A DNA stretch of 64,000 nt, from contig NZ_JH378829.1 of assembly GCF_000235445.1 (NCBI RefSeq), positions 365,571 through 429,570 on the forward strand, given 5' to 3'. Both the position numbers and the translations under genes were made by a program. Source of the DNA: Johnsonella ignava ATCC 51276 (GTDB lineage Bacteria; Bacillota; Clostridia; Lachnospirales; Lachnospiraceae). Of this stretch, positions 8,919 to 18,698 are shown one piece after another (positions within the stretch are counted from its first letter, which is position 1; each line of letters begins with the position of its first letter). Under the pieces are notes generated by a model. That model saw only the letters and a list, made by a program, of their open reading frames with translations. It ran no database searches and was not told the origin of the DNA.

Positions 8919-10643
8919 TTATTTTTCTATATATTCCTTTATTGCAGTATATACATCATGTTCCAAATCCTGTGCTTCTTTTTTATCCTTCGCATTTATA
9001 CTTAAATAAAGCTTAAGCTTAGGTTCAGTACCTGACGGACGCATCGTTACGCTGATCTTATTTTCTAAAACAAAGGTGAGAACATTTGATTTTGGAAGTT
9101 TTATATTTGATATGCTTGCTGCTTTTTCATAAAAGCTTCTTGAAACGGACTCTAAGTAATCTCTGACCTCAAGAACGTTAAAGCCAAAGTCTTTAAACGG
9201 ATCTTTTTTTCTAAATGTTTCCATAATCTTTTCCATACTTTTCATCCCGTATTCTCCCGGAAATTCTATACTATGGAGTGTATTAAGGAAAAATCCGTAT
9301 TTTTCATAAAGTTCTTTCAAAACATCTACAAGTGTTTTTCCCTGATTTTTGTAATATTCACACATATCAGCTACCATCAAAGATGCATTTACCGCATCCT
9401 TATCCCTCACATAAGTACCTGAAAGATATCCGTAGCTTTCTTCAAAACCAAAGATATACCGTTCCTCTTCTCCTTTATTTTCAAGCATGCCGATCTGTTC
9501 GCCTATAAATTTAAAGCCCGTAAGAACTTTTATAACTTCAACTCCATATGTCCGTGCAATATGATTTATCATATCCGTGCTTACAATAGTAGTAATAACC
9601 AGTGCATTGTCAGGCATATTTTTAAGTTCAAGCCTTCTTTTGCATATATAGTCAAATAAAAGTATGCCTATCTCATTTCCTGATAAAAGTGTATAATTAG
9701 CCCGGTCTTTTACAACCACGCCTGCTCTGTCGCAGTCAGGATCCGTTGCAATAATCAGATCTGCACCATTATTATCAGCCATCTCAAGCCCCAGATTAAA
9801 TACTTCCCCAATTTCAGGATTTGGATATGGGCAGGTTGGAAAATTACCGTCTGCAACCGCCTGTTTATCTACTACATAAAAATTGCTGTAACCCATTTCT
9901 TTCATAACTGCCTTTATAGGTTTCAGCCCTGTGCCATGCAGGGGAGTGTATACAACTTTTATATTTTTATTAACATTATCATTAAATAATGATGTCCTTT
10001 TAACTTCTGCGATATAGTTTCTAAATACATCATCTTCTATATACTCTATAATCCCCTGTTTAATTCCCTCATCAAAATTATAGTCAGGCATAGAATTAAG
10101 TGCATCAATTTCATTAATATATTTATAAATTTGAGCGGCAGAACCGGTTGTAATCTGGCATCCGTCTTTTCCATAAACCTTATATCCGTTATACCTGGAG
10201 GGGTTATGGCTTGCAGTTATTACAATGCCTCCATCACATTTTAAACTGCGTACTGTAAATGATAATACAGGGGTAGGCATAATCTCTTTCCATATATATA
10301 CCTTAATTCCCATAGCTGCAAAGCAGAGAGCTGCCGTTTTAGCAAATTTATCTGAATTTATGCGGCTGTCATATGCTATTGCAACCTTAGCATTAGAATT
10401 GTTTTTTAAAAGATATCTCCCATACCCCGTGCTTGCCCTTGCAACCGTATATATATTCATCCTGTTTGTACCGGCTCCAATTTCTCCTCTAAGCCCCCCG
10501 GTTCCAAACTCAAGCTCTTTATAAAATCTATCATTTATAGCTTCTTCATCAGCCTCTATTGCATCTAATTCTTCATTCAATAAACTATCAGCCATGGTAA
10601 AATTCTTCCATATGATATAATTATCAAAAACCCTTTTATCCAT
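8919..10643 (-). CDS. Phosphoglucomutase/phosphomannomutase (alpha-D-phosphohexomutase)
   Basis: The enzyme interconverts hexose 6-phosphate and 1-phosphate. Domain 1 carries the active-site phosphoserine loop TASHNPSRYNGYKVYG. The metal-binding loop is DPDCDRAGV, the sugar-binding loop is GFEESYGYLSG, and the C-terminal phosphate-binding loop is RPSGTEPKLKLY. The 574-residue length fits the large PgcA-type subfamily, which can act on glucose and mannose phosphates. Lying last in a leftward cluster with manA, manC and gmd, it most likely supplies mannose-1-phosphate, and possibly glucose-1-phosphate as well. Substrate choice cannot be decided from sequence. Confidence 0.92.
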   Translation of the reverse strand: MDKRVFDNYIIWKNFTMADSLLNEELDAIEADEEAINDRFYKELEFGTGGLRGEIGAGTNRMNIYTVARASTGYGRYLLKNNSNAKVAIAYDSRINSDKFAKTAALCFAAMGIKVYIWKEIMPTPVLSFTVRSLKCDGGIVITASHNPSRYNGYKVYGKDGCQITTGSAAQIYKYINEIDALNSMPDYNFDEGIKQGIIEYIEDDVFRNYIAEVKRTSLFNDNVNKNIKVVYTPLHGTGLKPIKAVMKEMGYSNFYVVDKQAVADGNFPTCPYPNPEIGEVFNLGLEMADNNGADLIIATDPDCDRAGVVVKDRANYTLLSGNEIGILLFDYICKRRLELKNMPDNALVITTIVSTDMINHIARTYGVEVIKVLTGFKFIGEQIGMLENKGEEERYIFGFEESYGYLSGTYVRDKDAVNASLMVADMCEYYKNQGKTLVDVLKELYEKYGFFLNTLHSIEFPGEYGMKSMEKIMETFRKKDPFKDFGFNVLEVRDYLESVSRSFYEKAASISNIKLPKSNVLTFVLENKISVTMRPSGTEPKLKLYLSINAKDKKEAQDLEHDVYTAIKEYIEK

Positions 10644-10756
10644 AAATTCTCCATATATTTATCTAATTTTCATTTCCCCGGAAAATCCTCTCCTGCACAG
10701 AATAATTATAATATATAAAGTACAGTTAATTTTATAAAAATGCTTTTATTTAAGAA

Positions 10757-11788
10757 TTATTTTGCATTATTTTTTATTTCTTTTTCAACAAGCAATAAAT
10801 CATTATCAACCATTCTGTTTACAAGTTCTGTAAATGAAATCTCTCTCTTCCACTTAAGCTTTTTTTCAGCTTTTGCAGCATTACCTAAAAGAATCTCTAC
10901 CTCAGCCGGTCTGAAATATCTCTCATTAACCTTTACTACAATTTTTCCGTTATCCTTTCTGCGGGCAGTCTCATTAACACCTTCACCCTCCCAAACTATC
11001 GGAAGTTCCGCTCTTTCAAAAGCGATATTTACAAAATCACGCACTGTTCTTGTTTCATTGGTAGCTATAACATAATCATCCGCTACATCCTGCTGCAGCA
11101 TAAGCCACATCGCTTTTACATAATCTATACTGTGTCCCCAGTCTCTTTTAGCGTCCATATTGCCAAGCTCAAGACAATCTAAAACACCCAATTTGATTCT
11201 GGCAACAGCATCAGTTATTTTACGGGTTACAAATTCCTTTCCCCTTCGTTCACTTTCATGGTTAAATAATATACCGCTGCATGCATATAAATCATAACTT
11301 TCACGGTAGTTTTTTGTAATCCAATGCCCATAAAGCTTTGCAACACCATATGGACTGCGTGGATAAAAAGGAGTATTCTCAGTCTGCGGTATTTCCTGTA
11401 CAAGTCCAAACATCTCTGAGGTTGAAGCTTGATAAAATCTCGCTTTAGGATTTACAATACGCACAGCCTCAAGCATATTTGTTACTCCTATAGCATCAAT
11501 ATCAGCAGTTGCAACAGGCTGTTCCCAGCTTGTCTGTACAAAAGACTGTGCCGCAAGATTGTATACTTCATCAGCCCCGGATATTCTCATGGCATTTATA
11601 AGTGAAACTATATCCGTCATATCAGCATAGATAAAATTAATTTTATCCTTTATATGTTCCACATTGCCGTAATCAAGAGTACTTTTTCTCCTTACGATCC
11701 CAAAAACACTGTAACCTTTTTCAAGTAATAATTCAGCCAGATATGAACCATCCTGACCTGTAACACCTGTAATTAACGCCTTTTTCAT
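10757..11788 (-). CDS. gmd: GDP-mannose 4,6-dehydratase
   Basis: Gmd converts GDP-D-mannose to GDP-4-dehydro-6-deoxy-D-mannose, the branch point for rhamnose, fucose and other deoxysugars. The 343-residue short-chain dehydrogenase starts with the NADP-binding motif GVTGQDGSYLAELLLEKGY. It has the Gmd-type Thr/Ser and Glu active-site segment STSEMFG, the catalytic YGVAK (Tyr-x-x-x-Lys), and the family motifs FNHESERRG and KRDWGHSIDYV. It lies 19 bases downstream of manC. The reductase gene at 17713 is its likely partner. Confidence 0.96.
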   Translation of the reverse strand: MKKALITGVTGQDGSYLAELLLEKGYSVFGIVRRKSTLDYGNVEHIKDKINFIYADMTDIVSLINAMRISGADEVYNLAAQSFVQTSWEQPVATADIDAIGVTNMLEAVRIVNPKARFYQASTSEMFGLVQEIPQTENTPFYPRSPYGVAKLYGHWITKNYRESYDLYACSGILFNHESERRGKEFVTRKITDAVARIKLGVLDCLELGNMDAKRDWGHSIDYVKAMWLMLQQDVADDYVIATNETRTVRDFVNIAFERAELPIVWEGEGVNETARRKDNGKIVVKVNERYFRPAEVEILLGNAAKAEKKLKWKREISFTELVNRMVDNDLLLVEKEIKNNAK

Positions 11789-11807
11789 ATATTAATCTCC
11801 TATTATT

Positions 11808-12878
11808 TTATATAAATTCATTCCTGTTGCATATTTTTAAATTTTCTATAACTTTCTTAATATCCCCTGCATTATCTTTATTGCATATAAGTATTGCATC
11901 TTTGGTATCAACCACTATCGCATCTCTTAATCCAACTGTTGCAATCAACTTATCTTCTCCCTGTATAATACAATTTTCCGTATTTACTGATATTACATCT
12001 CCTGTTACAACATTACCAAACTCATTGCTCTTTTGCAGCCTCTCAAGTGCAAGCCATGAACCAACATCATCCCATCCGAATGAACCCGGAACTACATATA
12101 TATTATTAGCTTTTTCCATGATGCCGTAATCAATTGACTTAGCTTCAATTAAAGAATATTCTTTTTCAATTACCTTCTCACTATCCACATTATCCATAGA
12201 AGCTTGTATTGTTTTAAGCCTTTCATAAGTATCAGGCATAAATTCCTTTATACTTTTAAGTATTGATGAAACTTTCCATGTAAACATGCCTGAATTCCAT
12301 AAATACTCCTCAGAAGCAATATACTCCTTAGCCAGATCTATCCCCGGTTTTTCTACAAAGCTGTCAACCATATACGCACGTCCGTCAGTAATACCGGGGT
12401 TGAATTTTATATATCCATACCCTGTTTCAGGATAGTCGGGATTAATCCCGATAGTAACCAGGTTACTGTTTTTTACTGCTATATCAGAAGCATCAGAAAG
12501 AGCTGACAAAAAAATCTGTGTAAATTTAATCTGATGATCTGAAGGCAAAACATACATAACCGCATCGTTATATAGCTTTTCAATATACATAGCACCAAAC
12601 CCTATACACGGTGCAGTATTTTTTGATGACGGCTCACATAAGACATTTTTAGCAGGTATCCCCTTTATCTGTTCTAAAACAATATCCTTATATTCCCTAT
12701 TTGTAACAATATAGATATCCTCCAGGGCGACTAACGGCATAAGCCGCTCCACTGTGAGCTGAATCATAGTTCTGCCATCACCTGTTAAAGACAAAAACTG
12801 TTTCGGTAAACTCTTTCTTGATTTCGGCCAAAACCTTTCTCCTCTGCCTCCTGCCATTATTAACGCCGTTTTTTTCAT
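11808..12878 (-). CDS. manC: Mannose-1-phosphate guanylyltransferase
   Basis: The enzyme joins mannose-1-phosphate and GTP to give GDP-mannose. The N terminus has the pyrophosphorylase signature MAGGRGERFWPKSRKSLPKQF, followed by PSDHQI, GYGYIKF and the catalytic FVEKP motif, and a DDVGSW segment. At 356 residues it is the monofunctional form, without the C-terminal isomerase domain found in bifunctional proteins; a separate manA lies just upstream. It is followed closely by gmd, so the GDP-mannose is probably used at once for deoxysugar synthesis. Confidence 0.95.
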   Translation of the reverse strand: MKKTALIMAGGRGERFWPKSRKSLPKQFLSLTGDGRTMIQLTVERLMPLVALEDIYIVTNREYKDIVLEQIKGIPAKNVLCEPSSKNTAPCIGFGAMYIEKLYNDAVMYVLPSDHQIKFTQIFLSALSDASDIAVKNSNLVTIGINPDYPETGYGYIKFNPGITDGRAYMVDSFVEKPGIDLAKEYIASEEYLWNSGMFTWKVSSILKSIKEFMPDTYERLKTIQASMDNVDSEKVIEKEYSLIEAKSIDYGIMEKANNIYVVPGSFGWDDVGSWLALERLQKSNEFGNVVTGDVISVNTENCIIQGEDKLIATVGLRDAIVVDTKDAILICNKDNAGDIKKVIENLKICNRNEFI

Positions 12879-12992
12879 TCACATTATCTCCTTCAAAATT
12901 ATGTGTATAATTCTATCATAGAATATATTTAATTACAAACAGCTTAAACTAAATTGTAAATTAATTTTAATATTAAATACATTAAATACTTA

Positions 12993-13940
12993 CTAATTTG
13001 GATTTGAAACCGCAAGTCTCAGGCTGCCTGATAAATTAAATTTTCTATATAAACCAGTCAGTATAAAATGATCTCCCTTTTTTATACTTATATCATCAAT
13101 CCGCCCTTCTCCTGATAATACACTTACACAGTTAAAGCTTCCCGGCATATTTATTTTAGCCGAATTGCTTATACCATATTCATAAAATGAATAATATTTA
13201 CAATCTATATAATGTATTTTATAACCAAATGCGGTTTTATAATATAATATATTATTTTTAAAAGGTTCAAACGGTATACTTATACAATCCATACACTCCT
13301 TTATATGAAGCTGCCTGGGCTTGCCATTTTCAAGTCTGCCATAGTCATAAAGCCTGAATGTCAAATCACTGCTTTGCTGTGTTTCAATTAAAAGTGTGCC
13401 TTTTTTAATAGCATGCAGACATCCGGGATTAATCTGAAAAAAATCTCCTTTTTTTATCGGAACTTCTCTTATAAGTCCAGACCAGTTATCCTGTGTAACC
13501 ATTTTTTTAAATTCATCCCTGTCTATGGCATTATGACCTATTACAATCGAAGCATCTTCATCACAATCAAGTACAAGCCAACATTCAGTTTTCCCAAGTT
13601 CTCCATTTTTATAGCTTAGAGCATATATGTCATCCGGATGCACTTGTATTGACAGATCCTCGTTTGCATCAATAAATTTTATAAGCAGCGGGAATACAGG
13701 TGAATTATAATTTCCAAAAAGATCCCTTCTTTTATCCCATAATACGCTTAACGGCATATTCTTAAAAGGTTCATTTTTTATAATGCAGTCTCCCTCACTA
13801 TGTGCACTTATGCCCCAGCACTCACCTATATTATTTATATCAATATTATAATTAAAAAGAGAATTTATTCTATTTCCTCCCCATATCTTCTGTTTAAATA
13901 CAGGTTCCAGAAACAGTATTTTTTCATCGTCTATATTCAT
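12993..13940 (-). CDS. manA: Mannose-6-phosphate isomerase (class I)
   Basis: ManA interconverts fructose-6-phosphate and mannose-6-phosphate with a bound zinc. The 315-residue cupin-type protein shows the zinc-ligand motifs IQVHPDD, TECW and GCLHAIKKGT, the substrate-loop pattern ETQQSSDLTFRLYDY, and an N-terminal KIWGGNRI motif. Length fits the short Firmicutes form. Its start overlaps the upstream acyltransferase gene by 17 bases, showing it belongs to the polysaccharide operon rather than being a stand-alone housekeeping gene. Confidence 0.94.
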   Translation of the reverse strand: MNIDDEKILFLEPVFKQKIWGGNRINSLFNYNIDINNIGECWGISAHSEGDCIIKNEPFKNMPLSVLWDKRRDLFGNYNSPVFPLLIKFIDANEDLSIQVHPDDIYALSYKNGELGKTECWLVLDCDEDASIVIGHNAIDRDEFKKMVTQDNWSGLIREVPIKKGDFFQINPGCLHAIKKGTLLIETQQSSDLTFRLYDYGRLENGKPRQLHIKECMDCISIPFEPFKNNILYYKTAFGYKIHYIDCKYYSFYEYGISNSAKINMPGSFNCVSVLSGEGRIDDISIKKGDHFILTGLYRKFNLSGSLRLAVSNPN

Positions 13941-15108
13941 TTTTTCTATTCCTGTAATATATTGTTATATTTTTATAAAAACTGACACATACCTTTTCCA
14001 AATTATAATAGACTTTTTTTAAAATGACGGAACATATAATAAGAATTATATATGTAATAATTGCCGCAATTAAAAATCCCCGTCCATAATATCCCTTTTT
14101 ATAATTATGTAAAAATATGTTTGCAAATAAAGTATTTTGCAGCCAAAATCCCAGTATATATATCTCATAAGAAATATCACCAAAAAAAAGTAATATTTTA
14201 AATGACATAAGCTTCTGAAGCTTTTCTATACCAAAAAATGCAAATATAATCAAAGCCGCACCTATATTATGCCAAAACATCGGAACCTGATATGTCCATG
14301 GAAGCTTTGACATTATACTGTAAATTGTATTATCTGTTGGAAATTCCGCCGGATACGAAGCAAAAAATAATCCTACAAATAAAGCTGCAAAATAGAGATA
14401 GCGAGAGAGTCTTATATTGCCGCGATTATTATAATAATCATATAATGCAACAGATAAAATATATCCCAGGTAATATGTATTAAACAACATAAAAGATAAA
14501 GCTGTATATATAAGTATTCTATGCTTCCAGTTCCTGTTCATAACCAAGACAGTCGTTCCAATAACATAAAAACTTCCCCAAAATATATACTGCATAGTCC
14601 ATAATGTAGGATTCATACTGCATACTCCAAAAATAAGACTTCCATACAGTGCCTCTGCCAATGCAGTACTTAACTTAACAGGAACCGTATAAAACTGTGC
14701 AAGCCATGCGGACTGGGTAGCCTGTGCAAATTCATGACTTTTATTAATCTCTATCCTTATACTTATATATATAAGCATAACCGATATAAATATATAGGGT
14801 GCAAGCCTTATATATCTCTTAAAAAATTTTTCGGCACTATTATGCAATTTACTGTTAAAACAGGCTTTTGCAGTAAAAAATCCGCTTATTAAAAAGAAAA
14901 AGGCCACTGCCAGATTCCCATCAAAAAAAATGTTTAAAGGTGAAATAGCTATCTTCGTAAGGAAAAGGCTCTCAGGTCTTATAAGTGCAGTTTTATTTAT
15001 AATAGGAGGATAAACAGCAGACAGCATATGGTACAGTATAACAACTATAGCCGACATACCCTTTATCCCTGTCAAAAAATATATTTTCTCTCCTTTTTTA
15101 CTTTCCAT
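13924..15108 (-). CDS. Acyltransferase-3 family membrane protein, copy A
   Basis: Acyltransferase-3 (OafA-like) proteins have about ten membrane helices and move acyl, often acetyl, groups onto surface glycans. The 394-residue product shows the family N-terminal pattern FLTGIKGMSAIVVILYHMLS with the conserved His, a PLNIFFDGNLAVAFFFLISGFF segment, and a C-terminal GDISYEIYILGF motif. It lies in the polysaccharide operon, nine bases after the MBOAT gene and overlapping manA. A close paralog lies at 29294-30508. It probably modifies the polymer made by the neighbouring glycosyltransferases; the exact acyl group is unknown. Confidence 0.88.
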   Translation of the reverse strand: MESKKGEKIYFLTGIKGMSAIVVILYHMLSAVYPPIINKTALIRPESLFLTKIAISPLNIFFDGNLAVAFFFLISGFFTAKACFNSKLHNSAEKFFKRYIRLAPYIFISVMLIYISIRIEINKSHEFAQATQSAWLAQFYTVPVKLSTALAEALYGSLIFGVCSMNPTLWTMQYIFWGSFYVIGTTVLVMNRNWKHRILIYTALSFMLFNTYYLGYILSVALYDYYNNRGNIRLSRYLYFAALFVGLFFASYPAEFPTDNTIYSIMSKLPWTYQVPMFWHNIGAALIIFAFFGIEKLQKLMSFKILLFFGDISYEIYILGFWLQNTLFANIFLHNYKKGYYGRGFLIAAIITYIILIICSVILKKVYYNLEKVCVSFYKNITIYYRNRKNEYRR

Positions 15109-15117
15109 GTTTTCTCC

Positions 15118-16524
15118 CTAAAATCTAAAGTATATAAAAGGATTAAAGCTTGAACCTGATACAAACATAATAGATATAATAAATAACATTGTATAAAGCA
15201 CCATATCTGCATACTTCTTTGCGGTTGTATGTTTTTGTATTACAGGAAGTGTATTAATCTTAGCAGCAAAAGGTACACTAAATAAAACAGCCAAAACCAA
15301 TACAAATATTTTCCAGTTATCTAAGACACTGAAAAATATATTTATATCTTTTATATTGTATGAAAACATATAATGACAATACTTTAGTGCATCACCTAAA
15401 GTATCTGCCCTGAATAAAACCCAGCCGACCATAACAATAAGCATTGTATATATATGCCCCAGTACAGCAGGAAGTTTTCTTATATATTTTCCAAATAATG
15501 TTTTTTCAACAATCTGAAAAAAACCGTGGAACAATCCCCATAATATAAAATTCCATGCCGCACCATGCCATAGTCCCGTCATAAAAAATACGATAAAATT
15601 ATTTATATATGTGCGAACTGCTCCTTTTCGGTTTCCGCCAAGAGGTATATAAAGATAGTCTCTAAACCATGTGGTCAATGACATATGCCATTTTCTCCAG
15701 AAATCCTGTATAGTAACGGCACCATATGGATAGTTGAAATTTTCTAAAAAATGAAATCCAAAGATTTCTCCAAGACCTATAGCCATATCGGAATATGCTG
15801 AAAAGTCAAAAAATATCTGTAAGGTATACGCCGCTATGCCAAGCCATGCCATAGGGGTACTTAGCCTGCTTATATCATTAAAAGCAATATCTGCCCATTC
15901 ACCCATAGCATTTGCAATTATAACCTTTTTACCAAGTCCAAGTATAAATCTTTTTAATCCATGTGAAAATGAATCTAAATCTACACTTCTTTTAGATATT
16001 TTTTCTTCAACATCTATATATCTTACTATAGGACCTGCAATCAACTGCGGAAACAGTAATATATAAAGCCCCAGGTTTATAAAGTTCTTTTGAACCTTTA
16101 TCTCTTTCCTGTACAAATCTATAATATACGACATTATCTGAAATGTAAAAAATGAAATCCCTATTGGAAGTGGTATAAGAGGGGGATTTATGTTGTTTCC
16201 GGCTGGTCCGAGTACAAATTTAATATTTTCAACTACAAAATTAAAATATTTAAAAAAGAATAATATAAATAAATTATATGCCACACCCGCTGCCAGACAG
16301 ATTTTCCTCTTGCTCCCCTCCTGTTTGTCCATTAAAAGTCCTGTTATATAATTTACAATTGTAGAGAACAGTACAAGCAGTGCATATGCCATACCTCCCC
16401 AGGCATAAAATATAAATGACATAATAAACAGCCATGTATTTTTAGCAGGTTTAGGCAATATAAAATAAATACCTATGGTTACAGGCATGAAAATAAATAA
16501 AAATAAAACTGATGAAAATACCAT
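15118..16524 (-). CDS. MBOAT-family O-acyltransferase (AlgI/DltB-like)
   Basis: MBOAT proteins pass acyl groups across the membrane to an extracytoplasmic acceptor or a partner protein. The 468-residue product has many membrane helices and starts VFSSVLFLFIFMPVTIGIYF. It carries the family core HGAAWNFILWGLFHG with the conserved His, plus the AlgI-like LPIGISFFTFQIMSYIIDLYR and YPYGAVTIQDFWRKWHMSL segments. It lies 12 bases downstream of the AlgJ-like gene, the same pairing as alginate acetylation AlgI-AlgJ. Together they probably O-acetylate the exported glycan. Confidence 0.93.
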   Translation of the reverse strand: MVFSSVLFLFIFMPVTIGIYFILPKPAKNTWLFIMSFIFYAWGGMAYALLVLFSTIVNYITGLLMDKQEGSKRKICLAAGVAYNLFILFFFKYFNFVVENIKFVLGPAGNNINPPLIPLPIGISFFTFQIMSYIIDLYRKEIKVQKNFINLGLYILLFPQLIAGPIVRYIDVEEKISKRSVDLDSFSHGLKRFILGLGKKVIIANAMGEWADIAFNDISRLSTPMAWLGIAAYTLQIFFDFSAYSDMAIGLGEIFGFHFLENFNYPYGAVTIQDFWRKWHMSLTTWFRDYLYIPLGGNRKGAVRTYINNFIVFFMTGLWHGAAWNFILWGLFHGFFQIVEKTLFGKYIRKLPAVLGHIYTMLIVMVGWVLFRADTLGDALKYCHYMFSYNIKDINIFFSVLDNWKIFVLVLAVLFSVPFAAKINTLPVIQKHTTAKKYADMVLYTMLFIISIMFVSGSSFNPFIYFRF

Positions 16525-16536
16525 TATGCCTCTCCG

Positions 16537-17694
16537 TTAATTTAAGCTATTAATATATTCCGCAAAACGCCTTATAAAATCTATATGTGCCTCAGGAAGC
16601 TCACCTGCATTATGTTCTATGACAAATATATCGTAATCAATAATTTCAGAATAATCTATTTGATCAAAAGGCGTTGCATTCATCCATAAATCACCAGATA
16701 ATCCATTCTGATCCCTTATAAGTAAGGATTGATACTGATTGTAATACAACCTTTTATATTTACTAAAAGGCATATCATTTTCTAAAAACATTTCCATAAA
16801 TGCGGTATGATAGCTTGTAGTCATAGCGTAAATCTTTACTTCCGGCTCCTTTGACATATCTAAAGTAAATTTTACATGCGGATACAGCTCCCCCTTGGAA
16901 TGTATATAAACATTCAATAAATCCCTATAATCTGTATCGGACTTATCAGGTGTTTCAGATTCATCAAATTCAGCTTGAATCTGAGGAACCTGAAATCCTC
17001 TTTCATTTAAAAACTTTATCCACATATTTAATGCTATTGATGAACCATATCTGTTCCAGTGTATACCTGTTTTAGGAAATGGCTGATATTTTCCGTTTTT
17101 TTTCAAATCAAACATAATATCGGCAGTATCAAGATAAGGAATCTCAAGTTCGGTTAATAGATTCCTTATCTTCCATCTTGCCTGTGCTGGTTTTTGTGTA
17201 TTTTTTTCAATCAGTTTATAATTCCACGGCATCGAATCAGAATAAATTTCTGATTTGTTAGGTGAGAGCATGTAGCACAGCTTTTTATTATGGGAAATAA
17301 GATATTGATTTATAGTATTCAGGTCATTTTTATACTGCTCCAATACCGAAGCATCTATGTCATACATTAAATAACCATTAAGCCACATCTTGCCATGCAA
17401 ATCCTCTTTTTTACCGGGCTGTATATCATTTACAGTACCGCCGAAAGAATATATTATCTGATCATAGCCTTTTATAAAAAAACTCCTGAGCGGAAAATTT
17501 TCACCGAGCCAATCCTCATATTCATGCTGAAAGCTGCCTACCATCAATGATTTTATACTAAAAACAGGTTTTGGCTTATCAACAGTTACTCCTACAAGCG
17601 GAGTGGTAAAATCTTTTTTAAATATAAAAAGACCGAATACCAAAATGCATATTCCTAAATTTATAATACAGAAAAGCATCTTTGCAGCCTTCAT
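16537..17694 (-). CDS. AlgJ/AlgX-like SGNH-type acetyltransferase partner (DHHW family)
   Basis: The 385-residue protein has one N-terminal membrane segment (about residues 5-25) and an outside domain. That domain has the family pattern ENFPLRS (65-71), a GIHWNRYG motif (210-217) and a TTSYHT motif with a candidate nucleophile Ser at 294. These match the His and Ser motifs of AlgJ/AlgX, which take acetyl from the MBOAT partner and put it on the polymer. The Asp usually two residues before the His is Gly210 here, so the triad looks incomplete. It lies directly upstream of the MBOAT gene, with 12 bases between. Confidence 0.82.
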   Translation of the reverse strand: MKAAKMLFCIINLGICILVFGLFIFKKDFTTPLVGVTVDKPKPVFSIKSLMVGSFQHEYEDWLGENFPLRSFFIKGYDQIIYSFGGTVNDIQPGKKEDLHGKMWLNGYLMYDIDASVLEQYKNDLNTINQYLISHNKKLCYMLSPNKSEIYSDSMPWNYKLIEKNTQKPAQARWKIRNLLTELEIPYLDTADIMFDLKKNGKYQPFPKTGIHWNRYGSSIALNMWIKFLNERGFQVPQIQAEFDESETPDKSDTDYRDLLNVYIHSKGELYPHVKFTLDMSKEPEVKIYAMTTSYHTAFMEMFLENDMPFSKYKRLYYNQYQSLLIRDQNGLSGDLWMNATPFDQIDYSEIIDYDIFVIEHNAGELPEAHIDFIRRFAEYINSLN

Positions 17695-17712
17695 TATAAA
17701 ATCTGTGCCTCC

Positions 17713-18609
17713 CTATATCATATTATTTTTTGAATATTCATACATATCAATCAGTGTTTTTCTAAAATCACTGCATTTTTTCCCATTTACAAAATCCAGC
17801 AGTCTGGTCGGGTCGCCAACCATCCTCCAAACTTCATTTTTTCTGACAAACGCAGGATCAACAACTATTTCAGGATTATGACCGGAATATTCTGCCAGTA
17901 TTTCTATAATATCTTCTACTGAATGTCCAACACCGGAACATATATTATAAATACTGTGCTTCATATCATTTCTTTGTGCAAGCTCTGACAGTATATACAC
18001 ACAGTAATTGATATCAACATAGTCTCTTTCAGGCTTTAAATTTCCAACATGAAGCTCCCGACTTTTTTTTGCAAAATGTTCTACAAGCTTAGGTATTAAA
18101 AAAACCTGTCTCTGACCTACACCTATTATATTAAACGGTCTTACAATAGTAAATTCTAAATCAGGATGCTGTCTCAACATATATTCAGTAACCATTTTGC
18201 TGTATGAATAATGGTTTGCAGGATTAAAGGGCAGATCTTCATGATAAAATTCCTCGGATTGGTTTCCGTACACTCCCGCAGTGCTTATAAGAATTAATTT
18301 TACTTTATTTTTACATACCTCTGATAAAACTTTTAAAAGTATCTCAGTTCCGACTACATTAACATTGTATATTTCACTTGTATTTCCATATATAGCAAGA
18401 GCTATTGCCGCCAGATGAATTACGGTATCAGGCTGAAATTCAGCAATCTGTTTTTTTAATTCATCATAGTCAAGCAATGATATTTTTTTTATATCATCCC
18501 TGCCTCCGGTATTATCACATCCTAAAACTTCAATATTTTGTTCATGCAGTTTTTTTATAAGATTTCTTCCGATAAAACCTCCAGCACCTGTTAAAAAAAC
18601 CTTCATCAT
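17713..18609 (-). CDS. rmd: NAD-dependent epimerase/dehydratase, probable GDP-4-dehydro-6-deoxy-D-mannose reductase
   Basis: This 298-residue short-chain dehydrogenase has the Rossmann motif TGAGGFIGRNL, a Ser/Tyr/Lys catalytic set (STAGVYG and YSYSKMVTE), and the substrate-site pattern VGNLKPERDYVDI typical of Rmd-type reductases. With Gmd in the same cluster it would give GDP-D-rhamnose. Other related products, such as a GDP-6-deoxy-talose or an epimerised sugar, cannot be excluded by sequence. It lies 18 bases upstream of the AlgJ-like gene. The gene symbol is given on context and motif, not on proven activity. Confidence 0.78.
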   Translation of the reverse strand: MMKVFLTGAGGFIGRNLIKKLHEQNIEVLGCDNTGGRDDIKKISLLDYDELKKQIAEFQPDTVIHLAAIALAIYGNTSEIYNVNVVGTEILLKVLSEVCKNKVKLILISTAGVYGNQSEEFYHEDLPFNPANHYSYSKMVTEYMLRQHPDLEFTIVRPFNIIGVGQRQVFLIPKLVEHFAKKSRELHVGNLKPERDYVDINYCVYILSELAQRNDMKHSIYNICSGVGHSVEDIIEILAEYSGHNPEIVVDPAFVRKNEVWRMVGDPTRLLDFVNGKKCSDFRKTLIDMYEYSKNNMI

Positions 18610-18698
18610 TTTCCCTTCCTAAAAATATATATTAAAATTATTTACATTAATCACAAGCTGCATTTTTAATATTATATAAAAATAAATCTGTAATTTTC

